From: Cryptomeria japonica
Taxonomy: Eukaryota; Streptophyta; Pinopsida; Cupressales; Cupressaceae
DNA: 64,000 nt
Assembly: GCF_030272615.1 (NCBI RefSeq)
Contig: NC_081406.1
Location: 243,219,218 to 243,283,217, forward strand
Direction: 5' to 3'
Below, one piece after another: positions 12,250 to 24,179 of this stretch (position 1 is its first letter; every line of letters starts with the position of its first letter). Both the position numbers and the translations under genes were made by a program. The notes under the pieces are model-generated. The model saw only the letters and a list, made by a program, of their open reading frames with translations, searched no databases and was not told where the DNA came from.

Positions 12250-14118
12250 TTTCATGATTAATTTCTGGGGAACGAGTTCCAAAGTTAGATTTTGGGGGCA
12301 GATTAATTGTCAGATTATGAGTGTTTTTCGACATCATATCCAAGATCATATGTGTGCAAAAGATTATAGTAATAATAGCTAGGTTTGTGCGGCCATAAGA
12401 AACAATCTCAAAACTACGAAAGAGTCTTTACACGGGAAGTCCAGAAATAACAAGTCTTCAGAGTTTTATTTACGGATTGAGAACTGCAGCAGTGGGTATC
12501 TTTACTTGGAGCTCAGAATGGGCAATAACCTAAAAAGGAACAAGCCTCCAGGATGCAAGAATTGGAAGAGTGAAAGAAAGGCCTGGAGAAGGCTCCACAG
12601 ACACGACTTCATTGACTATATGGAAAAGCTTCATGGAAGCAGAAATTCTGTGTCTTACGATTTTGCTAAAAGCTGGAGTAACAATAGAGCCACCCTGTTT
12701 GGGGAGATTTGGCAAATCGATGAAAACTTGATTGCAGAGGTCACAAGGCTCAAGATGGAGGGGACTAAATTCTACAGGGATCAGAAGTATGCAGCTGAAG
12801 CTTTCAAAAATTTCCCAAAGATAGAGGATGAGAAGGGAAAGCTTGCAAAGAAGGACAACATTTCCTACTACACTCCCCAGTAGGTAAAGCCTTTCTGGCA
12901 AAAAGTTCTTAGGGCTTTAATGGAATATTTGATTGTGGATGGAAGATTTACAAAAAATTATAACTATCATTTCACTATCCTGAACCATTTCCGTCATGGG
13001 GCTAAAATATCCCTGCCCTTCTATTTAGCATCCTCTATAAACGAGAGCCTTGTAGACCATGCTAAAAAGCCTAATTCTTACCCTTTAGCCCACTAGGGGC
13101 TCATTCTGCTAATATATGAACATATTAAGGATAAGGCTAGAGCAACCAAGGATGATCCTTTGATCATTAATGCTCATATATCTGAGAGTTGCAAAGACTC
13201 TGACTCGAATGGGGATCAGCCCAACACCCCTACCCATAAAAAAGGAAGGTTGAAACATAGTAGGAAGAAAAGGAGATGCATTGTGATGAAGAAGAGCAAA
13301 AGGATAAGGATACTGATACTAAAATGGAGCTAAATAAGGACAAGAACTATGGTGAAGGGGAGGAAGGGGGTAATTCTGAAAACCCTCACTCTGACCCTAA
13401 GGGTTCAGAAAGCGAGAATGAGGCTCTGAATCCTAAGGAGTATGACAACCCTAATGCTGAGGAGACCGAACAGGGCAAGGACTCTGCAGACACCATCTTG
13501 GACACCGCCCGCAACTGCACTCTTGAATTCTTCAATTTCTAGAAATGGGTTGTTGAAAACATCACCAGTATGCAGGGTAAGCAAGGGGAGCTGGAAGAAA
13601 AGATTAATAAGCTGATTAAGAGGTTTGACTCTGGGAAACAAAATGAGGATACAAAAAATAGTGAAGCGGAGGAGGAAATGGAGATGGAGGACTGGTTGGA
13701 GAAAGATCTGATTAAAGGGGACCTGAAACATTTGGAGGATGTTATTAGAACTATGAAAGAGCAGGTGGAGGAGGACAAAGACAATGTCAATACCTGGATT
13801 GCCCATAATGAGAAGGCTTTGAAAAACCTTATGAACCACAGCCTCCAGGTCCTTAAAGTTTCTTCCCAGAATATGAACGCGCTGGTAGATCATTTGGAAA
13901 AGAAAAATCAGGATAATAACCTGGTAATTATAGAAGATGCTCCAACCTCCAGCCCTACCCACCAGAACCCTAGGCGCAGAACTAGGCAGACCACTATTGA
14001 GAAGGACACCAAAATGAAAGAGAGTCAGATTGGACAGGAAAACAATGACCTGAGGGAAGCGACCAAGGCGATGATGCTCTTGGTACAAAATGCTGAGGAA
14101 ACTATGAACAACTTTTAA
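12250..14118 (+). pseudogene. Decayed ~600-codon ORF with plant-transposon-like N-terminal domain
   Basis: Plus-strand frame running from about 12,250 to 13,260, then shifted by one base into 13,276-14,118. Its stops near 12,380, 12,881, 13,096 and 13,540 are all TAG at places where CAG would encode glutamine. The N-terminal half (about 12,506-13,160) looks globular and includes LIAEVTRL, then LPFYLASSI and PLAH-stop-GLIL. These resemble hypothetical ORFs common in plant retroelements. A basic KK/RR segment follows, then an acidic linker and a helical, glutamate/lysine-rich C-terminus (13,570-14,118). The frame ends about 170 bp before an A-rich tail near 14,287. No enzyme motif is visible and the function is unknown. 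Confidence 0.55.
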
Positions 14119-14300
14119 ATTTCTTGTAATGCTGGGCTTGGGGTCAATTTCTTGCTGGCCTCTTGCTGTCCTTTTCTCTGCTGTTGGTTTTTTTGCTGGT
14201 CTTTTGTAGCTGTCTTATTTTGTTTCCTTCTTGAATATCTTTTGAATGTAATTGGGTTTCAAGTCCCTTAAAACCTATTTTTTCTTAATAAAAAACAAAG
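14119..14300 (+). other. 3' trailer and A-rich end of the 12.0-14.3 kb retroposon
   Basis: After the stop at 14,118 come a T-rich trailer and an end reading 'cttaataaaaaacaaa' (about 14,284-14,299). This is the usual end of a polyadenylated LINE or retroposed transcript. I found no convincing target-site duplication. Confidence 0.4.
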
Positions 14301-15449
14301 CATATAAATGTAAATCTAAACACACACAATGCATAAACAAGATTTTTCTGTATTTTTTATTATTTGGTCTAAATAAAGTAGTTAAATTATGTAATCTAAT
14401 AAAATAAAGCATGGAAGACACTAATACTATGACATATACATCAATGCATGCAAATTAGAATATATATTTTTTTTCTTTTCAGGATTTAAATGAAAGAAAA
14501 TAAGAAATGTAAATGCATAAGCAATGCATCTAAATTTGAAAATGTCATGCAGAATATAAACTAAAAATTAGAAGCAATGCAAGTGTAAGAAGCGTCGAGT
14601 TCACCGAAATATAAGGTGTTGGAATTTCTAGGGCTTTACCATCTAGAGGATTTAAAAGTCCTCTAAGATCCACACTTACATTAAGGAGGAAAGATGAATT
14701 TGATTGATCCAAATCTCCAAGGGGTCGAATGTATATTAGATCGGTGCTCGTGTTCCTCCTTGAGTTGATTTGAAATTAGATTTAAAGTTGTACAAGTTTT
14801 AGAGAAAAACAATGGAGAATTGAACCAAAATAGTAATAGCAAATTGTTCTAGACTTCACACAAAACCACAGACAAAGATTTGAGAAGAGATGGATTAGAG
14901 CCTATAGCTGAAAATCTAGGCCAAATCGTCAAGACTAAGAGGGTAGGGTACCTTGGTCTTGCAACTTTTGGACATGCAAGTGGGATGTTTTTTCAGATTA
15001 GGAAGATGTACATGATTGACTATCAAAAGATCAAGTTGAATGTTTGGGACCAGGGTGGTGGGAGCTACTTGGTCCTTCGCTTTTTGTTGCTATAAAAAAC
15101 TAAACCTGTTTGTCATTTGCATTCTATCAAAATCTTCAATCGCAACACCTAAATCAATTTCTTGCACACAAAAAGAGAGAAAAGGGTTGTGGATAGGCAT
15201 TTACCTTGGGTCAAACCTCGATATAGGAATTGACCTTGAATTGAATTTAAATGGGAAATGTAAATACTCAAGTAAATGATGGAAGATATACCTCATATTT
15301 GTAATGATTAATAGAAGATTGATGATGCAATGATCTTTAGATGTGATCATAAATGTTGAATGCAATAACATGACAAACACATGAACATGAATGACCTAAT
15401 CAAACACAAATTCTTGCATGAAGATTGATGTAACTTCTCTCCATGATGC
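14301..15449. other. Non-coding spacer
   Basis: AT-rich sequence with no convincing gene. The frames 14880-15095 and 15040-15279 overlap in different phases and lack motifs. It may hold the inner part of the LTR that ends at 15,915, but I could not match it to sequence near position 1-750. Confidence 0.4.
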
Positions 15450-15915
15450 TTGAAGGATATGGTTGGATGAAATGCTGCTTTGAATGCTTGACAAATGCAC
15501 AAATGATGGGGTATGAGTGTGGATCTCAAATTTAATTTATAGGATGTCCTTATATAGGGTTCCCTAGGTAAATTACTTATTAATCCAACCTCCAATAGTC
15601 AAGTAGAGCCACGAGGACCAAAATCCTCCACAGAGGGAAAATGCTCGCCAATATTTGAAATGGGTCATGTTTAAGGAGGACCAAGACAGTGGGGGTGCCC
15701 CAACACCCTTGTCCTCCAAAACTAGGAAAAATAGACTAGAAAATAAAGAGACATAGGTTTGGGATGAGGTCCACTCAGCTGTGCAATCAAGTAACATCAA
15801 TTTTGGAGTAAAAAATGGTTAAAACAGTCCTAGAAAGAATGAAGATAGGACACAGTGAATTAGGAGCACACATATGAGGTGTGAATTGTACAAGGTTACA
15901 ATTTATGATGCTATA
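15450..15915 (-). repeat. LTR-like repeat, copy 2
   Basis: Homologous to 755-1241 over about 470 bp, with the same TATA-type box (15,548-15,558). It ends at the same base: 'ttatgatgctata' here against 'ttacgctactaca' in copy 1. LINE coding sequence starts directly beyond 15,915, so the repeat boundary is sharp. It could be the partner LTR of copy 1 or an independent copy of the same family. Confidence 0.55.
15548..15558 (-). promoter_or_regulatory. TATA-type box in LTR-like repeat copy 2
   Basis: CCTATATAAGG on the minus strand, identical to the string at 855-865 in copy 1. Confidence 0.35.
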
Positions 15916-17890
15916 GGGGGATGCTAAAGCCAAATAAGCTTGTACCTTCAAAATAATCCTAAGCAAATATTATGAGGAAGCTAGCCAAAAGGTGAACATT
16001 TCCAAGTCCAAAATTTTCTTTTTGAAGGATGAAAGCATTGATAGGTTACTAATTAAAAAGAATCTCGATTATGAAATTGATGTTTATCCTAGCAAGTACT
16101 TGGGCATGCCTCTCATTAGCAAGTAGTCTTGAGATAGAGAATGGATCAACACAACCAATTGCATGCAAACAATTTTAGCCTTCTAAAAGGTAAGTGGTTT
16201 TCCTTGGTTGGAAGAATTACAGTCATTAAAGCCTCTCTTATGGCTAGTTTGGTTCTTAATTTCATATTCCAAGTAATGTGGCTAAATATTTGGAAGAGAT
16301 GAAGAGAAGTTTCTTGTGAAGGCATGGCACAAAGAAGAGAAATTTAAATACAATTTGGGAAAATGGGATGATGAATGTAGATGTGTCACACAAGGGCGGC
16401 TAGACATTAAGAAAAGTAAGGACATGAAGCTTTTGATTTGACACTATATTGGTTTGGAGAATTTACAATGAGAAAGAGAGGCTTTGGAATAGGATCTATG
16501 AATGGCTCATGCATTTAGAATTTCCTCAAGGCACATTGTCTCTTCTTGAGATCAGATATGGTTTGGAAGCTACGAAGGGGTGATAAGATCCATTTTTGGA
16601 AGGATGACTAGCTAGAGGACAATTCTCTTGGTACTATTCCTTTCACCTACTGATGAAATACTTTGAAGCTATTATGGGGAGCTGAGAGTTTCAGATTATA
16701 TTGAGGGGGAAGACCCTCTAAGATTCTGGAAACAACTTCAAGTTCATGTTCATGATTGATGTACTCAATGTGAGGAGATCCAAGACAAACTAGATAAGTG
16801 GTTATTGGTTGGGGAGGTCAAAGATGGCAAGATTGTGTGGAAGGGTCATTATAGTGGTGTTGTTATAGTAAGGAGTACTTTCCTCTCTTCTCCAATCCAA
16901 CCCCCCTTGGGAACAGAAATATGGTACAATTTTGGAGTTCCAAAGATGAAATCTTTCCTCTGGATTTTTTGAAGGGGTGTACCTTAACCTGAGACAAACT
17001 TTATAAGATATGAAAGCTTGGTCCCTTGTAGTATGTCATGTGCAAGTAGTAGGAATAGAACAACCATATTTATGTTCATTGTGAGGTGGCTTGGCAAACT
17101 TGGATTCATTTTTCAGATAAGCAGGGTTTTGCCTAGGGGATAAAAAATGAGGCGGCCAACCTCCTTGGATCTTGGTACAATAAGGTAGTAAGCCCTGGAC
17201 TGTATTTGATTTGAAATGTGGCATTTGTGGTTATTATTTGGTTACTTTGGATTGAGATAAATTGTCGTATCTTCAAAGGGAAAGAGTGGTCAATTGAGAT
17301 AATTTGGGACAAAACAGTATGCACTCTTGGGGAAATTAGGGATACTAATAAAGGAGACTATTAGGAGGTCAATAATGTCGAGAGGTGATGGGAAAATGCT
17401 TGGCCCTATTTTTTTTGGTTTTCTATAGCTCTTGACTTGGTTCATGAAGAATGCAAGAAAAAAAAGTGGGTTGCTTGGGAGAAGGGGTGGATTATATACA
17501 AATTTGATGTTGCAACAAAGGAGAATTCAAGCTTAGATAGGGGTGGAGGTTCTTTTAAAGATGATTTAATTAATCCCATTATGATCTATCCTATTGATTA
17601 TAGCGTAGACACCAATAACTTAGCTAAATCTAGGGCCGTTTTGTGGGGTCCAATGATTTCTTGAGAGAAAGGCTAGAGAAAACTCTGCATTGAAGGTGAG
17701 TCCAAATCAATGGAGATTTGAAAAGAGGTCTTATACACAATGGGAGATTAGTAGTGATTGTTGATGCAATTAAGTTTTTGTGTAGAGATTTGGAAGAGGT
17801 TAGGATTTCACATGTTGGTAGGTAAGGCAACAAAGTGGTTGACTGGATGGTAAATATGGGAGTGTCTCAAATCCAGAACCACCTATGCAT
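15916..17890 (+). pseudogene. LINE ORF2 relic: RT C-terminus, zf-RVT region, RNase H
   Basis: Plus-strand coding remnants in the normal order of a plant LINE ORF2. At about 15,940-16,125 lies the reverse-transcriptase thumb/connection, with NISKSKIFF and PSKYLGMPLI. Around 16,160-16,220 is a decayed 'GR.. VIKA' stretch. At about 16,830-17,000 is the zf-RVT region, with IW and VPKMKSFLWIF. At about 17,460-17,620 is the start of RNase H, reading W.AWEKGWIIYKFDVATKENSS with a GGG loop. At about 17,800-17,870 is the RNase H end (GNKVVDWMVNMG). Stops and frameshifts occur throughout. The catalytic part of the reverse transcriptase is absent, cut off at the LTR-like repeat boundary at 15,915. It is non-functional. 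Confidence 0.75.
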
Positions 17891-19959
17891 TTAAAGCCTA
17901 GACTAATTGCCTCATGACTGATGTCTCCAATTTGATTGTGCACGATAGACATGATTAATGTTTTTGGTAGTGGTTTTTTTCTGATTGTATGTAGTCATTC
18001 TGGTTTTAGTATTTCATATTCAACGACTAGCTTGAGTTTTTGAGGCATGTTGCTCTCAAGTTTTTTTCCATTTCTTTTGTATTTTTTAGTTCTTGGACCT
18101 TGTAAAACCAGGTCTATTATACCAAAAACAAGATGTTGAATTTGTGTGAGAGATGAATTGAGTATTGTTGAGTGATTCATAGTATCATTAAAGGTTATGA
18201 TTATTATACGATTATTATATGATTTTGTTACATGGTGTTAGGAATTCTCCTTTGTGAGTCCTATGTAAAACTTCTTTTTCTATTTTTTGTTTGTTTGATG
18301 AGTCTAAACAAGGACCTACATAAAAATTAAAGCATCATATGAACTTTGTTGAATAGATATGGACAAATAAATCTAAAAATAGTCAACCAAGGTACCAAGG
18401 CCATGTTGGTTGTTAGTGTTCCACCAAATAGAACAAGAGCACCCCTATTGGACACTAGTTCCTAGAATCCAAACACTAATTGTCATGTCACTTTTTTTAA
18501 TAATTATGCTATGAATAAAAATGTCTAATTCCTATTTCTTGTCTCCCTCAATATAATTATTTCAATGTATTATTTCTTTCCATTCCCTTTGTGTTTGTGC
18601 AAGGTCCCCAAAGTTTCAAAGTGTCAATACATGTCCCAATTTCTAATTCTGTGTAAGTTGTCAAAGTTTTGACCCTATTACCCAAGTCCCTTTCCCATGA
18701 TATCCTTGAAACTCAAAACTTGACAAGTCATAATTTTTTTTCAAAACCACACTCTTTCCCTTACCTTTTTTTTATTAGAGTTTCAAAATTACCCTTATTA
18801 AAGAACCTTTCCAACTATGTTGTTGTACTTTGATCCTTAAAAAATGGAAAGGGTCTCAAGGTACCTCCAACCTCTCAACTCCAAAATTATTGCCTCTTAT
18901 GTACCTCATTTACCTCTCAACATGACCCAAAGTGTCATAAATGGCTAGTTTGATGCCATCAACTACAAAAAAAAGGAATTTTCAACCCAAAAGCATTATA
19001 TAATCTTTAAGTTTTAGTCTCACCTATATCTCAAGCAATGAAACAAAGATGGTGATTTTTGTTGCCATTAATGTAAAGAATATTTTTAGATCGCAAGAAA
19101 TCATTCCCTCATGCTTCCAAGGTATATCCAAGCACACATGGATGCAATTTCAAGTGTGATCCAAGGAAAAATGACATTCAATAGGTATGGGCATTCTCTA
19201 TCATGTACCGATCTTGAGATTGTCGCATTTAATGCAAATATTGAAACCTTTTCTTGAAGTATTAAAGGTCCAAAGATTTCATTGGGAGAATAATTCACTC
19301 TATACAAAACCCTAATTGTAAAACTATTCTAAACCCTTATATTCTAGCAACTAAATATGTGGACAAAATCCTTCAAGTTTGATAGAGATGAAAGGATGAA
19401 GATGCTTTTATTTCATAGGTTATAGGATGCACCCATTTTTTGGGCTTATAGGAAAATATCATCAAGAGTTCATGATTGAGGTTTCATGGTGGTAGATTCT
19501 TGTGGTAGCAAGTTTGTATGTTTTGTAGTTTTTCACTAGTGTAAGTAGTGTATTTTTAGTTATTATTGTTGTAATAGTGTAGTGCAATGTATTACATTAC
19601 AAACCATTTGATGTAATAAATTATCTAAAATTTATCTTACTTTTTTAATGGACCTAAATTGTAATATGTAAAAGCAACATTAGTGTATAAATAAAAAATG
19701 TAAATTCAAGGTTTGAGTTAAATTTAGTTAAAATATTAATATCTTAAATTTATTTATCCTAAATATTAGTTCAAGACACAAGACCAATGTCCTTCAAACT
19801 ATCAACTAGCATTTAGGTTTGTGGCTACTATCATTTTTGGGTTTTTCTATGGAAGTTATATATTATCTGATGTTTGATTTAGTGCAATATATTTGTCATA
19901 AAACAATTACTTTCCTTTGTACAATATACTATAAATTATATAGGATAAAATCTTAAAAC
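17891..19959. other. Non-coding AT-rich spacer left of the gypsy element
   Basis: I see no gene. A segment near 18,430-18,485 ('ctattggacactag...atccaaacactaa') resembles sequence at 54,943-54,975, and more loosely 47,880-47,917, so old repeats are present on both sides of the large insertion. ACAAG at 19,960-19,964 is the left target duplication of the gypsy element. Confidence 0.45.
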
Positions 19960-19964
19960 ACAAG

Positions 19965-21158
19965 TGATGCACATGAAAGGGGAAACAAGCCAAAAACAAA
20001 TCTCAAGAGTTAGTATGTTAGTTTCAACCAATACCAAAACAAATGAACTTCAAAACCTCCACATACAAATCAAAAGAGATTAAAAAGAACACAAATGAAA
20101 GAAAAACAAATGAAAAGAAGAGACAAGAGACTCCATAAGATGCTCCCACTGTGCTCTTGTTGCCTCTCCTTTGTTCTTCTCCTCTCCAAGATTCAAAGCT
20201 AACTTGAGTGTAGCCCTCAGTTTCTAGCATTAAGCTATGGATGCCAAATGAAGGATTGAATGTGGTTGAAAGGTGTAGTTATATTGCTATGCAAATGCAC
20301 AAAATAAAATTGCTATGCTCTGAGAAAGCTTAAGTAAAATGGTTATGCCACTATAGTAACAATGCTCACAATGCTTCTCTTTTGCTTGAGGATGAGGATT
20401 CCTTTTATAGGCAAAATGGGCAATTGAAGGGTCAAGATTGATTTGGCTTAGAAAGGGGTATGATTGCATGAGGGAGGCATGATCCTCAATCCATGTTTTC
20501 AAATTTCACCAATGCAATGGTAACAAGTGGCATCATGAGAGGTCTTGAGAGGAGAGGGAAGAATCATTTAATTATTGAGGAGACATGAGGGTAACCTCAT
20601 GTGGTTGGGTTATTGGATAAAGGCTTTATCCAATGGGTAAAATCTTGTGCAAGGTTTACCCATGGTTAGGCTTTGGTCAAAGGGGACAAGACCCGTGTGG
20701 GTTAGCTTGTTGAAGAAGGGAATCCTATAAGACTTTGTAAGAGTCTTAAATGGGTGAGATGATGGGTTGGGGGTTAATTTGGGATTAGGATTGTGCAAGT
20801 GATTAGAAGGGGTTTAGGCTAATTTAGAAGGGCTTAGAAGAATCTACAAGAAGGTTAGTGAACAAGTGGGCTTTGCAAGTGGGTGAGGATTTAGGGATTT
20901 TAATTAAAATAAAATTCATTTATTTCAAATAGTAGTGCAACTATTTAAATGCAGATTTGTTTTATATTAATTTATTTAATATTTGGACTATAGTTAGTAA
21001 TTTTAATTTAAATAAATTTATGAAATGTATTTAATTAAATTAGAAGAATAGATTAAAATGAATTAATTAAATGTGAATTTAATTAATAGAATAACATTAG
21101 TGTATTAAAAAAATATTAAATATTTATTTAATTTAGTGGATAGATTTATGTGTCTACA
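19965..21158 (-). repeat. 3' LTR of the gypsy element (1,194 bp)
   Basis: On the minus strand it begins TGTAGACACATAAATC and ends TTTCATGTGCATCA, so it has TG...CA ends. It aligns with 46,442-47,697 from end to end, apart from small indels and a missing stretch near 20,950 that the other copy retains around 47,370-47,480. It keeps the TATAAAAGG promoter box. Confidence 0.9.
20401..20409 (-). promoter_or_regulatory. TATA box in the 3' LTR
   Basis: The minus strand reads CCTATAAAAGG around this position. The solo LTR keeps a box at the same place, whereas the 5' LTR has lost it through a 3-bp deletion near 46,842. If active it would read minus-strand, out of the element toward 19,965 and below. 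Confidence 0.5.
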
Positions 21159-21173
21159 TTTGCCCCTCTTTGA
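21159..21173 (-). other. Polypurine tract of the gypsy element
   Basis: The minus strand reads TCAAAGAGGGGCAAA directly before the TGTAGACAC start of the 3' LTR. It is in the right place and of the right composition to prime plus-strand DNA. Confidence 0.75.
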
Positions 21174-22317
21174 GATAGTGTAGTTTATCGCGTCATTTCA
21201 AAGAAAAATAGATAGGCATTGGAAATGCCCTAAGGAATGTTAGTTTAGTAGGTGGTATGCCCCCTCGAGAGATAAGTCAAAGAGTTTCAAAAAATCAGGC
21301 GATCTCTCAAAAAATAGAAAGAATCGAGGGATGATAGATTAGAAGAATTTGGAATTGAATGATGGAGGCGAGGTTGTGCAAAAGAAGTGTTTTGTGGTGC
21401 CTTTGGTTGATTCTATACAATTGATCAATATGGTATTGGTGCAATTATTTGGAAAGTCTAGTGCAATTGTGTGAATTGCCCCAGTATTAGTCAAAGCGTG
21501 ACAATTGATGTCATTTGTTCGCTCAGACATGATAAAGTTTGAGTAATTGAGTCAAAGTGACCTGTTGCAACTTAGGCAATTGATTTAATTGCCCGGTGAA
21601 GTCGAGGTATCTGTGTCAAATTACCCATTGAGACTTAGACAATTGATGTAATTGTCTATTTAGACTGTGTTTCATGGGTTGACCAATTGACAAGTGGGTT
21701 AAAATAGCTAACAAAGTAACTTGTTTTGCTTATAGGATGACCTAGATGATGGCTACACAACCCCTCCTATAAGTGATGAACTATAATGTGTTTAGTTTGA
21801 TCAACTTGTGGAACATGATATAGGGTATGTGATGATGATGATATGGATGGGGAGGGCAAGGGGGTTAGTTGTAGAGAGAAGGTTTGGAGACCTAGTACCT
21901 AATCCCTTAGCTTGAGGCTACCTTTGAAGAGGTTCAAATAGAGTATAGATTGACATGGATGTGATGTCTATAATTGTACTCATTCATTCTTTTTTGGATC
22001 AAGAAAGGTTTCACATGTTTATAGCTTCATGTACCTAGCTTCTCATAGCATCTATTTCTTGCATATGCATGCGTACATGATAAGTGCATTGTATGAATGA
22101 ATAAATGTATGGGCGATATGCAACAAAAGGCAATACATACAAATGAGATGAAATGGGCCATCCATGGCTTATTCATAATGCTTTATTTCTTCATCAAGTA
22201 GGGTAGTACTGATCTTGGCTGAGGTATCAAAAACCAAGGTTGAGCGCTTCACTTGTAAACAAACATCACACACAAGGAAGGTTCCCCTCCATTCTGGTTT
22301 ATATACACATGGTCTAG
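21174..22317. other. 3' non-coding region of the gypsy element, part 1
   Basis: There is no coding frame with motifs. Around 21,430-21,700 a short phrase recurs: 'caattgatgtaattg', 'caattgatttaattg' and 'caattgtgtgaattg'. These are imperfect CAATTGA units. The region lies between the purine tract and pol, where Tat/Ogre elements carry a long untranslated stretch. Confidence 0.5.
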
Positions 22318-23198
22318 GTATACATCAGTAATTTTTTTAGTGGCTAATATTTGCCAATTGGCTATTATTTAAAATTTGGAAAACAAAATTTGGCTAATAG
22401 TTCAAGTTTTAAGGTAACCTAAATTGTCACATTTTTACAAAATTTTATTTCAGTCTTATTTAAATCGCTAGAGAATTTATTTTATTAAATTTTTTGAACT
22501 CAATGATTCGCTAAAATATTTGATATGTGGTTGAATCAGATTCGCCAAAAAATTATTATTTATTTTTTAAAAATAAATTAATTCACCAATAATACATCAT
22601 AATTATTAGTTACTTTAGGGTTCTACCAACAATATTTAGTTGCCACCACTGATTCAAACTATAATCTAATGACCATCATTACATTCCATGAGGTAAACTG
22701 TACCTACAAGTTGTAATGCTCATGGGAGTCGAGTTTCTTTTCAATTGTTGGCTTCAATGGAAATAAATGGCATAAAAAGAATTTTGGGCCCCATGAGTAT
22801 TATAAATTTTAAGTACATTTTATCTAATGAAATACAAAGAGGGCTATTAGATTAATCTAAATTAATGCTAGTAACTAAATAAAGTAGTGTTTACCCTTTA
22901 CACACATTAATGATTTTCACCTTAAGCATCTACTTTTTTATAAGAATTTATTTTTTTAAATGAAATTATTTGCAATAGTAATTAATGCATACTTGTGTTA
23001 TTTTCTAAGATTCGCCAAGATTTTCTACCAAAATATTTTGACGTAAAAAAATTCACTATTAAAATTAATATTTTTCTTTTAAAAAAAGAAACATTCGCCA
23101 ATAAAAATTATTATTTTTATCCAAAATAAATAAAAATTCGACAATATTTTATATCTTTCTTTGAGGGGGGGTTTCTTAAAGTTATCACTGGTATACAT
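22318..23198. mobile_element. Candidate non-autonomous hAT-type element (865 bp)
   Basis: The segment 22,326-23,190 starts CAGTAAT and ends ATCACTG, giving short inverted CAGT...ACTG ends. It is bracketed by an identical 8-bp GTATACAT at 22,318-22,325 and 23,191-23,198 (9 bp if the preceding G is counted). Inside it is AT-rich and non-coding. Near both ends it carries repeated short motifs of the type TTCGCCAA or TTGGCTAA/TTTGCCAA (near 22,347, 22,380, 22,540, 23,010 and 23,093). An 8-bp duplication, short CA.. ends and subterminal repeats fit hAT mini-transposons. The terminal repeats are short and imperfect, so the class is tentative. Confidence 0.6.
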
Positions 23199-24179
23199 TG
23201 TAGTCATCAAGCCATAGTGATCCATGAATGCACATTTTTACATAGGATTTTGTAGCTCAATGAACTTCCCACGTAGACACCATTATTATTTGCCCTAGAA
23301 CTTCATTGGAACAATCCGCAGACAAAAAACAAAGAAAAATATATGATGAACCATCCTGACCACTATAATCACTTGTGGATATCTTTGAGTAGCATAGGAA
23401 CTTGATATAAAAAGTAGTAATATGACCAAGTGCCCATCAACCAAAAAAAATCTTCTTGTCAAAGATATATGTTATCATGTCTTGTTGTAAGGAAAGATGT
23501 ATCCTTGTTAAGATGGTCTTGCATATGTTTTTCTCAGATGTTTGATTGTTTGTTGATTTGATAGTTGGTCATCTTTTAGGTAGCTCAAATGTTGTTTTGC
23601 GTTTGGCTTGATGTTTATGTACAAGGAACAATTTTATTGCAATGCTTTTTATTTATTTTGATGTTTTCTCATGTTCTTGGGTTTGTTTTTGAATATTTTT
23701 GGATTATTTCAGCACATTTTCTGAATGAGTAAGTTAGTGAATCACCAGTGTTGAGAATCCACTTGTATCATTAGGTTAAAAGGGTGCCCCCAGTTAGGTG
23801 TCAGTGTGAAAGCATGATGCGGGACACATGAGGAAATAACCTTGATTGTAGATCAATAACAAGCCATGAAAGATACAATGTATGAGTGGATGCAATGGAT
23901 GTGGTCGAAACAAGTTTGAAAGATAATAGAGCAACAACCATTACGAATGGAGAATGTTTTCTAGGTTTCCACCACTGTACTTATCCAAGGCGCCACCAAA
24001 GTGGTTTTCACCATTTGGATGAATGATTTTTCTTTACTATTTTCTTGATTTTTCTTTTTTTTGTGTTTTTTATACTTTCTTTGAATTTTTTTTCTTTTTG
24101 AGATTTTACAAGCCTAATGCTTTGCATAGCTTATGTATGGAATTTTTTGAGATGCATGTTGTTGATTGGATCTATTAGT
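23199..24179. other. 3' non-coding region of the gypsy element, part 2
   Basis: AT-rich sequence with T-rich runs near 24,030-24,090 and no coding frame. It continues the untranslated region between integrase and the 3' LTR on the far side of the hAT-like insertion. Confidence 0.45.

Noticed and set aside
13405-14088. 227-codon minus-strand frame, the longest on that strand in the region
   Set aside because: It is the antisense shadow of the plus-strand acidic/coiled ORF. Its hydrophobic composition is what antisense of Glu/Lys codons gives.
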